Source of the DNA: Symbiodinium natans
Lineage: Eukaryota > Sar > Dinophyceae > Suessiales > Symbiodiniaceae
Assembly (NCBI GenBank): GCA_905221605.1
Contig: CAJNDS010002389.1
Location: 124,001-188,000, forward strand
Reading direction: 5' to 3'
Length of the DNA: 64,000 nt
Positions 31,034 to 40,990 of this stretch are shown here, in pieces; position 1 is the stretch's first letter, and every line of letters starts with the position of its first letter. The notes below the pieces were generated by a model, which ran no database searches, was not told where the DNA came from, and saw only the letters and a program-made list of their open reading frames with translations. A program made the position numbers and the translations under genes.

Positions 31034-34000
31034 TTAAGTTGACACTGAGCACACCGGAGGTTGAGACCTTCCCATTCCCACGCATGCACAGGTTTGGTCC
31101 GGACCAGCTCCTGGAACCATTCCTGTTGGGCCTCTCCCTATGTTGGAGCCAATGCGCTTTTTGCAGGGCCTGGAGGTGGCCTCGTTGCTCTTGCGAGCCT
31201 GCTTTTCCTGCAGGAAGACCTTAAACACTGGGTGCTGATTTTCCCCAATGGCAGTAAGGACCTTTTCCGCCCTGCTCGCCAGGAATTCTTGCGCTTTTTT
31301 GCTGCAATGGTCCTGGTACTGACTGGCTGCCCGGACATCAGGGTGGGCCAGCTCGGCCATTGACCTGCTGTCTCCACGAGTTTTCCGCACCCACCTTCCG
31401 GAGGAACTCCTCCTCTGAAACATGGGATGGAACCCATTTCATTTTGAGGCGGTTGACATCAGTGGTTTGCAGCTCCCACCAGATGTCACCGTGGGTCTTG
31501 CCCGGCTTTGGGCTGCGGACTCGTTTTGGGACACCAAGGCAGTCTAGTGTCGTGTCAATAGGGCCTTCGGTATAACGGGCCAGCTGCAAAACTGCATACA
31601 TTTCACCCCGAAAAACCGTCTGTGGCCCAGGGACTTGGCCGACGATAGCTCCGACCTGGACATAGTCTTGGCCCTGTTTCTTGCAGGCCACCACTGCGTA
31701 GGCTACCTTCCGGAGTCGCGGGTCCGCCGTGAAGGGGCCACCACTAGCATCTGTGCCATAAACAAGCTCTGGGTCACTGAGGGGCGCTTTGTCAGCCCAT
31801 ATGCCCAAAAAGATGGGATTGTCTTCCTGAGGAGGTGGTACCTGCCATTCAGGTTTGGGCGGGAGGCCCCTGGTCCACAGCGATCTCGGGCCTTGGGCCC
31901 TGCCTTCTTGGAACCATGTTGGCAGTTCCCAGTTCTGGGCTTCCCACCAAGCACAATCCAAGAGCACATGCTCCCAGTCCGCTTCCTGGTGGCACCGGGG
32001 GCACACTTTGACAGCAGAGTTCTGGCTGCACACCAGGGCACCCTGCCAAACACACCTCAGGGCAGCTGCTTTCGTGGTTCGCCCTTCTTTCTTAAAACCC
32101 CCCAACAGTTTCCTCCCTACTGTCCAGTCGATTCCCCCCTTTAGCTCAGGAGCAGCGAGGCCGGTGGCGATGCGGCGGTCTACTTCTTCCTGATAAGTTT
32201 GCTGGAGGAGGTCAAGGACACGACACTCCTGCTGTGGGGTGTGCATGGTGTGCCTGGTGCCCTGGGTGTCCAGCCACTCATCACAGTCTCTAGGCTGCCA
32301 ACCCAGGTCAAGCAGGTATGCAACTGTAGCTGCAAGAGGGCCCTTAACCATTTGCCACCGGCTGCTGGCTTCTTCCAGCTTTTGGACTGTAAGGCCCCAG
32401 GTTCTTTCCAGCAGGTCTTCCTTGCCGGCCCACCTCTTCTTGAGCTGGAACCAGGCTTCAACTTGCTGGACCATCATTGTGCGACCCGGATCCACACTGC
32501 TCAGCCAAGGCAGTCCGGAGCTTCTGTCTCCGGGTGGGCGGCATTCCCTGGGCTTGGTGGCCCCAAGTATAAGGACGGAGGCAACCCCTCCTCTGAAGAG
32601 GCGAACCTTGGCCGGCACACCCGGGACTCTCAGTTGTTTCAACTTCTTCTGCCGTTGGCCCGCTTTGTGCCTGCGGGCTCTTTGCACCTTGACCCTCCGG
32701 ACCCGACCCAGGGCACAGTCCAGGCCTAAATCCTTCATGCTATCACAGATAGCCGGGTCCCCATCTTTGCGCAGCTTCTGTAGCTCCCTTCTGGCTTCTG
32801 CAGTGGTGCACAGGAAGCCTGTCTTCTTCAGGGACAAACGGAGGTCGCTACCTTCCAGAAGCCGGCGAAGGGTTTTGTAACCTTCATAGACCGCAAACGC
32901 TGCCTGCTCAGGATATCGTGCTTCGAAATCCGCTCCAATGTCATCCACCCAGGTGTCTAGGGCGGTGATACTGCGGAGCTGAGCGGCTTCTTGCATTATT
33001 GGCTGGAGGTAAACCCTTGCCATCATTGTTGCGAACGGGCACCCGGCTAGGATGCCCCTCGCAGGGAGGATCCCCTCCGAAAGGAGATCCTCTGCCACGA
33101 GATATCTCGTTCCCCGGTAGACTTGCATGACCAGGAGGGCTATAGCTGGCGGGAAGCCGGTCGCCACTATCCGCTCCTCCAATTTGGTCCAATTAACACT
33201 GTCATAGAAAGTCTGCAGGTCCAACAGGACCGCGCAGGCATGTTTGTTAGCTGCGCGGCTAACCTCTCCTCTCAGGAGTCTCTGCATGCCTGTTTCTAGA
33301 CAAGTGTTACCCGGGGAGGCTTTATCCCATGGGAACCTCTCTGCAGTTTCTCGCATCCATTTCTTGACGACCTGTGCTCTGCAGAAGCACCAAAGCCGAT
33401 AGGTGATGGATGTGAGGGTTATGGGCCTTTCTATGTCAGCATTTTTGGGCAGGAGTGCCACATGGTGCGCCTGCCAGTGCTGCGGCGCCACTCCTGTGGT
33501 TTCAGCCAAGTTCAGGACTTGGGTGAGCTGCTCATAGGCCGGTCCAGGGAGGTTTTTGAGGGCAGCATAGGTGAGCCCATCAAGACCTCCTGCCTTGTCG
33601 GTGACATTCTTGAGGATGGCCTCGAGCACCTCTGCTGTTATTTTGAACAGCGGGGAGGCTTTTGCGGCATCCAGCAGGGTCTGGCCAATCGGGGGGGAAC
33701 ATTCTACCTCTCCCCAAATTGCGACCCACTGCTTCCTCCTGGCTCCTGGGCGCTCTTCGCCTGGGAGGTTTTGGAAGGGCCGATCTAGGACTCTCTCACT
33801 CTTCTTGAGAGAACTATAGAGAGGTCTCATCCCTTTCGCTAATCCCGCTTGGAGCCAGTCCTTGTATTGGGCCTGCTGTTCCTTGGCTCTCTGCATCTGG
33901 AGGGCCGCCTCCTTGTGCCTGGCAACAACACTCAAAGACCGCCACTGTGGTGCTGTTGCTGAACATTGCTGGTACAGTTCAGTGAGGAAGGCAGTACCTT

Positions 34001-35829
34001 CAGCAATGTCTTGACAGGCTTGGAGGGTGCCTAGGTCCGGTAGGTGCTGCTGGGAAGCGGGCACTTCTTCCAGGATTCTGGCCATGCGTGCCCACCAGCC
34101 CACTTCAGAGCCTTTGGGGGCAGTGGAAGGGCGCTGCAAGACTAAGGGTCCCCATTGGGCCTGCACACACCAACCTCTGCCAGTCCTCGGTGCTTGTGGC
34201 AGTGCTCCAGGCTGGCCGCCCAGGTCGCCATCTGCCAGGTGCTCTGGTCCTCTTGGGCACAGGTCCTGTCCATTATGGCGAAATGGGAGGGTTGGACCTC
34301 TTGCCATTCTTGGTTTTTGAGGTCTGCTGTGAGTTTCGGGAACTGGGGAAGTTTCCAGCACTTCCATTCGCTGGCACCGTCCTTGACTTTGAGGTGCAAG
34401 GCTGCATGTGGTTTCCACGGGACTGCCCAGGTTGCAGACAGATCCACCAGGGCTTCCAGGCTCCTACTCACCACCCCAAAGTCCAGCTCCGCCCCATGGT
34501 TGCATGTAGCTTCTCCAGTGGCTACCATCCGCCCCCGCATCACCTGAATCAGCGCTGTGTCCTGAACTTCAGTCGGGTCCAGGTTCCAATCCCCCAAGAT
34601 GATCCAGAGCCACCAGAGAGGATAGCACCTCTGCATTCGTGGGACCATTCAGGCCTTCCGTGTCCCTCAGGTAGAGGGACACAATCGTGTAGTCCCACCG
34701 TCTTTTTTGTCTCAGACCCACGGCTGTGTAGCCCGCCCCTTTGCATTGGTAGGTGGCTTTTTGCCACACTCCGCTATTTTTGGGAAAGGCACAAGCAGTG
34801 CCCCCCAACCTTGTGCCCTTGTCCGACAGGGAGGCCGGCTCAGCATAGAGATCCCATCCTAGGGATTGCAGTGTGGCTCGCCTTCCATGCAGCAGTTCCG
34901 GTGTGAGGTGGGTTTCCTGCAGACACACCACCTTGGCTTTGGAGGAGGTCACCCACTCCAACGCCCCGTTGTTGAAACTGGTGACATATGATGCTTAGAT
35001 ACTGGTCAGGCGAGGCGGAAGGTTTAACCTTCTCCTGGCTGGGCTCTTCTGAGTCGGTGCCCTCGCCGTGTGCAAGGTCTTCCTCACGTTCCTGCTGACC
35101 CAGCACCTGTTCCGGTGTCAGGGGTTCCTCACTCTTTGGGAGCTCAGAGGCTATCACCTCCTTTGCCTGTTGGATGGCTTTCCCGGTGACATCCTCTCCT
35201 TGCTCTAGGGCATGCAGGACCATCCTGCACCAACCCCAGGCCAGGGAGTCCTCCGCCATCACCTCCTCTTGGGCTTCGATGAAGCTTAAAAGGGTGGCTT
35301 CCTTCGCCTGGAAGGGGCTCGCTTGGTCTTCCAGGAGGCTGACCACCTCCTGCCATGTCATCTCCGAACCCAAATCTTCTGGGCTACAGAGGGAAGGTAT
35401 CACCTTCTGGGCTTCATCATTACATTGTGGTGGGGGGGGGCCTTGGGTAACCAGAGGGTTCCCATCAGGGTTCACCTCCCACAGTGGCTTCATTTGTTCG
35501 CCGTCTGCTGGTGCCTCATCATCTGTAAGGTCCAGCTTGAAAAACTTTGGCCCTGTGATCGGAACGCTTTCTGGCGACTCCTTTCCAGGCCGACAAAAGT
35601 GGCTGGGCTTCTGCCAGCCTTGCTCACAACCACTGCTATCTGCAGTAAGTTGTTTCCCCAAGGCCTCCCTCAATCTTTTCCCATGTAGATTGATGTGAGC
35701 ACCTCGCTTGTAATAGTCAGCACATGCAACTAGGAACTGCTGGGCAGTTCGCAGCATGTGTTCCAGCCCTGGGCTGGGGTCGCACATTGGCTCTGTGGGG
35801 CCCTTGCTTTGGGGCTCCAGGCCCCACAC
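31034..35829 (-). pseudogene. LINE ORF2: endonuclease, reverse transcriptase, RNase H (frameshifted)
   Basis: Pieces in order: 35829-34990, acidic linker; 34961-34569, APE-type endonuclease start with KVVCLQETHL; 34648-34142, endonuclease end with LGDWNLDPTEV and ELDFGVVS; 34418-31338 (1026 codons), reverse transcriptase. Residue numbers in the last frame: RPITLTSITYRLW (331-343), AVLLDLQTFYDS (motif A, 396-407), ILAGCPFATM (motif B, 456-465), DTWVDDIGAD (motif C, 488-497), LSLKKTGFL (motif D). A CCHC knuckle (CPRCHQEADWEHVLLDC) and RNase H (YGTDASGG, RGEMYAVLQLARY, KWVPSHVSEEEF) follow. The first RNase H Asp and the Glu are present. The end shifts frame to 31423-31034 (MAELAHPDVRAASQYQDH). 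The enzyme would nick target DNA and copy the element RNA there; this copy is broken in the endonuclease and the tail. Confidence 0.85.
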
Positions 35830-35838
35830 GCCGAGTCC

Positions 35839-36721
35839 CTAGGCCACCGGGCCCAACCCCGGCGGGGCATTGGCATTGCCGGGAGGCATCCCCTCCTGGG
35901 TTTGCTCCTCGAGGCCTGGAGGGGTGGGGCCCTCCTGTGTGCGACGCCTCTTTGCTTCTCTCTCCGCTTTAATTTCATGGAGTTTCTTCTCTTGCTCCTC
36001 GTTGAGGCTTACCCCCAGCTCATGGAGGATGCTGTCGACCTCCATGTCCGCAGCGGATTCGCAGAAGACTTTCTCTTTGAGCAGGCCTGAGCTTGCTTCG
36101 ACTGCCTTTTGTGCCCTCTCAGCCTGCTCATTCAGCACGATCATTTCTTGTAGAAGCTGCCTTAATGACTCCTTCGCCATGTCGATGCGCTTCTGCAGGC
36201 CAATCTTTTGATCAGCAATGTGCTTGAGCTTGCCAGCTGCGCTTTGCCAGCTCTGGCTGGCCTGGCTTGCAGCTTGGGAGGGCGTCACCTCCTGGCTGGC
36301 CTTGAGGCCCTTCAGGTAGGCTTTGACCTCCTCCGGCAGGGCGGCTTCATGCTTCTGGCACAGGTCTGTGAGGTCGTCCACCTCTTCCTTGACCTGTGCC
36401 TTGGGTGGTCTGTACCGCCTCCTGGAGGTTCTTTTGCACCTCTTCAGGCACATTGTCCCATGCCACTCCAAGGGCTTGCAGGACCTTGTTCGGCAGTGGT
36501 GTCTTCGGAGGCTTGGGCTTCTTTGGCGGCTGCCAGTAAGCTGCCTCAGCCACTGTGGGCCATTGTGGCTTCCACTGGCTCCAGTTCTGTCTCGCCTTTC
36601 GAATGCTGTTTGCCCAGGGCGTTCTGCATTTCTTGCAGAGCATGTGCGGCTGAGCCTTGTCCGCCCAAATCCATCCTGTGCAGCTTTGGCCACTGCAACA
36701 GATGTACTCGCGGGGGGCCAT
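35839..36721 (-). pseudogene. LINE ORF1: zinc-binding, coiled-coil nucleic-acid-binding protein
   Basis: The start is the ATG at 36721 (MAPREYICCSGQSCTGW). A Cys cluster (ICCSGQSC ... MLCKKCRTPW) probably binds zinc. A frameshift near 36410 is needed to enter the second half (KAQVKEEVDDLTDLCQKHEA), which is helical and coiled-coil-like (IDMAKESLRQLLQEMIVLNE) and ends in a Lys/Arg-rich then Pro/Gly-rich tail (PPGLGPVA). LINE ORF1 proteins coat element RNA. The TAG at 35839 is in the same frame as the following ORF, only three codons from its start, so ORF1 and ORF2 may once have been a single polyprotein. Confidence 0.65.
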
Positions 36722-36825
36722 GGCTAAGAGGAAGGCACCTCTGGGCAAACTGTCCTAGGCTGGCTACCAGGCTAGGAAGGCTGAGACCTCCGAAACTTCC
36801 CTCAGGCTACTCCTTGGGCCGAAAA

Positions 36826-36876
36826 CTTGAGCCAAATGGCTTGAGCCAAAATGGCTTGAGCCAAAATGGCTACGGA
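36826..36876 (-). other. Tandem spliced-leader relics
   Basis: Minus strand, 5' to 3': a complete 22-nt SL (36876-36855: TCCGTAG, then CCATTTTGGCTCAAG), a second copy lacking the first 7 nt (36854-36840), and a third lacking the same 7 nt and one T (36839-36826). TTTTCGGCCCAAG just after it may be a fourth, more decayed copy. The missing 7 nt end in AG, so a genomic SL acts as a splice acceptor in the next round. Relics further from the 5' end are older and more mutated, as expected. Confidence 0.95.
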
Positions 36877-37230
36877 GGGGGGGGTTCGAACCTGGGTTCA
36901 ACCCAGGTTCGAACTCTTTTCCTTTAAAAATGGAGTTCGAACCTGGGTTCAACCTGGGTTCGAACTAATTGAAGGGTGTGAGTTGTTCTGGGGTTCTCTG
37001 AACCTGGGTTTAAACCTGGGTTAAACCCAGGTTTGTTGAATCCAAGTTCAACTCAGGTTGAACCCGGGTTGAACCTGGGTTGAACCTGGGTTTGAACATG
37101 GTTGAACCCGGGTTGAACCCAAGTTAAACCCAGGTTGAATTCAGGTTGAACCTGGGTTCAATTCGAAACCTAGGTTGAACCTGGGTTGAACTTGGGTTGA
37201 ACCTGGCTTGAACCTGGGTTGTTCAATCTT
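36877..37230. repeat. Self-complementary 11-bp repeat array, block 1
   Basis: About 350 bp of TTGAACCTGGG and its reverse complement, alternating in short runs. The core AACCTGGGTT/AACCCAGGTT is nearly its own reverse complement. A 31-bp palindrome with 15-bp arms stands at 36884-36914 (arm GTTCGAACCTGGGTT), directly before the SL of the LINE. Confidence 0.95.
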
Positions 37231-38775
37231 GAAAGGGGACGAGACTGTTTTTTGTTTCTTAAAGCAAAAAGAGGAGAAGAGAATTTATTCTAAATTCCAC
37301 GAGGAGAAGGGAGAAGGGAATTTATTCTAAATTCTACCCCCCTCGAATTTCTCGAATCTTCTTTTGTTTTTTGTATTTCCTTATTCGAAAATCAGAGGAG
37401 TAGAGACGAGACAGTTGTTGTTTTTGAAAGTAAAGAGCGGGGGGGTTGGGGGGGGCGCAGCCCCCCCCATTTTGCCTGTTGTGAATAGGGGGGCTTAAGG
37501 GGGGCTTAAGGGGGGGTTTCAGGGGGGACTTAAAGGGGGGCTTGAAGGGGCTTAAAGGGGGCGTAAAGGGAGGCTTGAAGGGGGCCTTGAAGAGGGCTTA
37601 AAGGGGGGTCTTAAGGGGGGGCTGAAAGAAGATGAGAGAAGGGATTTACTCTAAATTCCACCCCCCTCGAATCTTGTTTTATTTTTTGGATTTCATTATT
37701 CGAAGCCAGAGAAGTGAGACTTTAAACATTACCTTCTCTTCAAGAAAAGAGAGAAGGAAATTTAGTCTAAATTCCGCCCCCTTCAACCTGGGTTGAACTT
37801 GGGTTGAACCTGGCTTGAACCTGGGTTGTTCAATCTTGAAAGGAGACGAGACTGTTTTTTGTTTCTTAAAGCAAAAAGAGGAGAAGAGAATTTATTCTAA
37901 ATTCCACCCCCCTCGAATGTTCTTTTGTTTTTCGTATTTCATTCTTCGAAAACTCAGAGGAGAAGGGAGAAGGGACTTTATTCTAAATTCTACCCCCCTC
38001 GAATTTCTCGAATCTTCTTTTGTTTTTTGTATTTCCTTATTCGAAAATCAGAGGAGTAGAGACGAGACAGTTGTTGTTTCTAAAAGTAAAGAGCGGGGGG
38101 GTTGGGGGGGGCGCAGCCCCCCCCATTTTGCCTGTTGTGAATTGGAAAGAGGGGAGAAGAGAGAAAGGACTTTAGTCTAAATTTCACCCCCCTCAAATCT
38201 TGTTTTGTTTTTGTATTTCATTGTTCAAAACTCAGAGGAGTAGAGACGAGATTGTTTTTGTTTTAAGAAGTAAAGAGCGGGGGGGTTGGGGGTGGGACGG
38301 CGGGGAAAGGGGGCTTAAATGGGGCTTAAAGGGGGAGCTTAAGGGGGGGCTTAAGGGGGGCTTAAGGGGGGGCTTAAGGGGGGCTTAAGGGGGGGTTTCA
38401 GGGGGGGCTTAAAGGGAGGCTTGAAGGGGCTTAAAGGGGGCGTAAAGGGAGGCTTGAAGGGGGCCTTGAAGAGGGCTTAAAGGGGGTCTTAAGGGGGGGG
38501 GGCTGAAAGAAGATGAGAGAAGGGATTTACTCTAAATTCCACCCCCCTCGAATCTTGTTTTATTTTTTGGATTTCATTATTCGAAGCCAGAGAAGTGAGA
38601 CTTTAAACATTACCTTCTCTTCAAGAAGAGAGAGAAGGAAATTTAGTCTAAATTCCGCCCCCTTCAAATCTTGTTTTATTTTTCTATTTGTTTTTTAGAT
38701 TTCATTATTCGAAATTAGAGAAGTGAGGGGGGTCTTAAGGGGGAGGCTTATCGGGGGTTTAAAGGGGGGCTTAAA
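37224..38775. repeat. Duplicated segments with G-rich GGGGGGCTTAA arrays
   Basis: Two duplications are visible. CAATCTTGAAAGG(G/A)GACGAG starts at 37224 and 37831 (offset 607). GCTGAAAGAAGATGAGAGAA starts at 37621 and 38502 (offset 881). GGGGGGCTTAA-type arrays lie at about 37487-37620 and 38305-38500. The word TTTA(C/G)TCTAAATTCC, then ACCCCCCTCGAAT, recurs at least six times. No gene. Confidence 0.9.
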
Positions 38776-38976
38776 GGTCGAACCTGGGTTGAGCCTGGGT
38801 TGAACCCGGATTCAACCCAGGTTGAACCCAGGTTGAACCTGGATTCTGACCCGGGTTCTGAACCCGGGTTGAACCCAGGTTGAACCTGGGTTGAACCTGG
38901 GTTGAACCCAGGTTGCACCTGGGTTGAACCCAGGTTGAACCCAGGTTAAACCCAGGTTCTCGATGTTGTTGTTCCC

Positions 38977-39009
<33 letters not shown>

Positions 39010-39062
39010 AGGGCCGGGAGTTCGAACCTGAGTTGACCCCAGGTTCGAACCCCCCCCCCCCC
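38776..39062. repeat. Self-complementary 11-bp repeat array, block 2, with poly-C
   Basis: About 190 bp of the same AACCTGGGTT-type units (38776-38962), then a run of about 30 C (38977-39007), a palindrome built on GTTCGAACCTGAGTT (about 39019-39050) and another C run. Confidence 0.95.
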
Positions 39063-39106
39063 GAACCTTGCTCGCTTTCCTGGTGGCAAACCTCGAGCGA
39101 CGTGGC

Positions 39107-39128
39107 CTTGAGCCAAAGGGACTACGGA
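39107..39128 (-). other. Spliced-leader relic, decayed
   Basis: Minus strand: TCCGTAG, then TCCCTTTGGCTCAAG. It matches the 22-nt SL at 19 of 22 positions, including TCCGTAG and TTTGGCTCAAG. It stands just beyond the second palindrome block, in the same orientation as the LINE's SL. No protein is recognised downstream of it. Confidence 0.7.
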
Positions 39129-40315
39129 CCCTCAAAAAGGCTTGAGCAAGTTTATTAAAGCGAAGCCTTAAACAAAAACGAAAAAATAATTTCAAATAAC
39201 AAGACCGACTTGTTTGGCAGGGAATTTTAGCCGTGCTTCAGCACCCGCTGGAAGGTTTGGGTTTTCAGGTTGGGTTTGACCTTTGGAGCTTAAGAACTTC
39301 AGTTCCAGCTCAAGCACCCGCTAAACTGTTCCTTTGCTTCTTGATGTTTCGGAAACTTTGGATCCTGCTTTAACCACGCGCAGGTCCGTTCATGCTGGCT
39401 TTGGCTTTTGTGCTTGAGGCCCCTCTTTCTTGTCAAGACATGGCTGCACGCCACGCGCCACTTGCTCCCAAACCAAGAAAACGGACAGACAAGACACTGC
39501 TGGAAAACAAGCGTAGAGTTGAAGCACTTAAACTGGGCGTTGAAGATCCCTTGTAAACGATTACCCACACAAGTGCGCTTGACATGCCCCATTTTAGAAA
39601 GACGTTACTGGCATCAGTTTGAATATTCTGCTGGGTAGCTGGCCAAGCATTGAAGAACTAAGGTCTCGTGTAACCGATCAACATCAGGAAGGCATCCGCA
39701 ATTTCAAGAAATGCCAGAATCCGAATTCCAACAACAAAGAACTCTGCCCGTGGAAGGACAAGTTAAAACGGCCTTGTGTGCTTAGCAACCCACCTTCAAC
39801 ATACCCATGCCATCGGCGAAATTTACTACTTTGTGGATTCTGGCTGGCCATTGCAGCGCACACTCCACTGCTTTCAAACGTTGCTCAAACGAAAATTGCG
39901 AAAATACATCTCTGGAGTTCCCTGTTCCCAGACTTAAGTCTCTGCACGTAGAAACTCAGTCTTTCCTACAGTCTTTGCCCTCGACCTCTCCGATCCAAGT
40001 TGCGTCGTTCATAAGCTTCGAGGCGACCAATTGGCAGAACATGTGTTAGACTTACACACACAAACAAGGCAGCGCAGCTGGAGTGGAGACGGGATATGTT
40101 TGGAGTCAATATCTAAGCCTGAGTTTTGTGGCATCAGACTGCGCCCTTTCATGACCACTGCGTCTGGAAGGCATTTTAAGGTACCTGCCGACGGCGGTTT
40201 TAATGCTGTTCGCACAGTTCGCAACCCGTATACAGAAGAAAGGCACCAATCTGTGTCAGGCGAAGGAAAGTGTCTTAAAACAGAAGAGGGGCACTTTGGA
40301 AGCGGCGCTTGAGTT
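39129..40315. other. Gene-free DNA
   Basis: Frames of 60-110 codons exist on both strands (for example 39592-39299), but none has a recognisable domain. Confidence 0.4.
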
Positions 40316-40990
40316 ATGTGGGATTACACTCTCAGGTGTGATGTGCGCACTCTCAGTGCTGCAGCGTGGCATTCCAAGTGTCAGTCAAATTTTGAACCTT
40401 CCTCTGACTCGGCTGTGCCGTGCAACAAAAGAGCAAGGAGCGTGAATCCTGAATTATAATGTGAATGTTTTGCTCTTTTATATTTACGGATGTGAAGTGA
40501 GTTTGAATACGTTATGGATGACATGGTCCAAAAGCATACGTTCATGCTTGCATGACGCTGTTTTATAGACATGTCAAACAAAAGCAGGGTGCTTTTGGTC
40601 CTTAACGTTTTTCCGCCAGGTCGCATGTTGATTTGGGAAGATTTTATTGTTTATGTGAGCATGTTGTTTTTTTTGCATGGGCAAGATTTAGGCTCACGCG
40701 AGAAGTGAGGCAAAATGTTTCTCCCACCCAACCCGCCCTTGGGGTGACATGCGTACATCAGTTGTACACTCCAGTCATGTGGCATTACACTCTCGGTGTG
40801 ATGTGAGCACTCTCAGTGCTGCAGCGTGGCACTCCCAGTGTCAGTTAACTTTTGAACCTTCCCCTGACTCGGCTGTGCCGTGCAACAAGAGCAAGGAGCG
40901 TGAATCCTGAATTATAATGTGAATGTTTTGCTGTTTTAATATTCACGGATTTAAAATACGTTATGGATGACATGGTCTATAAGTAGTCTT
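40316..40990. repeat. Direct repeat: 40316-40532 and 40776-40980
   Basis: The two copies share TGATGTG(C/A)GCACTCTCAG, TGACTCGGCTGTGCCGTGCA and GGAGCGTGAATCCTGAATTA, with an offset of about 460 bp and small indels. The 240 bp between them is unrelated. Non-coding by inspection. Confidence 0.9.

Larger units (their letters stand above)
30745..36876 (-). mobile_element. Almost full-length LINE retrotransposon with SL relics at its 5' end
   Basis: About 6.1 kb read on the minus strand: three or four tandem spliced-leader relics (36876-36826), a short leader, ORF1 (36721-35839), an ORF2 region (35829-31034) with endonuclease, reverse transcriptase and RNase H, and a terminal zinc-finger-like segment (31089-30745: LRCAQCQLKLLHTKNRKTL and WVCEGCGGQLF). 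The domain order EN-RT-RNase H fits LINEs of the I/R1/Tad-like group. One in-frame stop and at least four frameshifts make this copy defective, but the main RT frame is intact over 1026 codons, so decay is moderate. The 3' end is not certain: no poly-A tail is seen. Confidence 0.85.

Noticed and set aside
36884-36963. GGTTCGAACC words as tRNA T-arms
   Set aside because: They belong to the palindromic repeat; no acceptor, D-arm or anticodon arm can be drawn around them.
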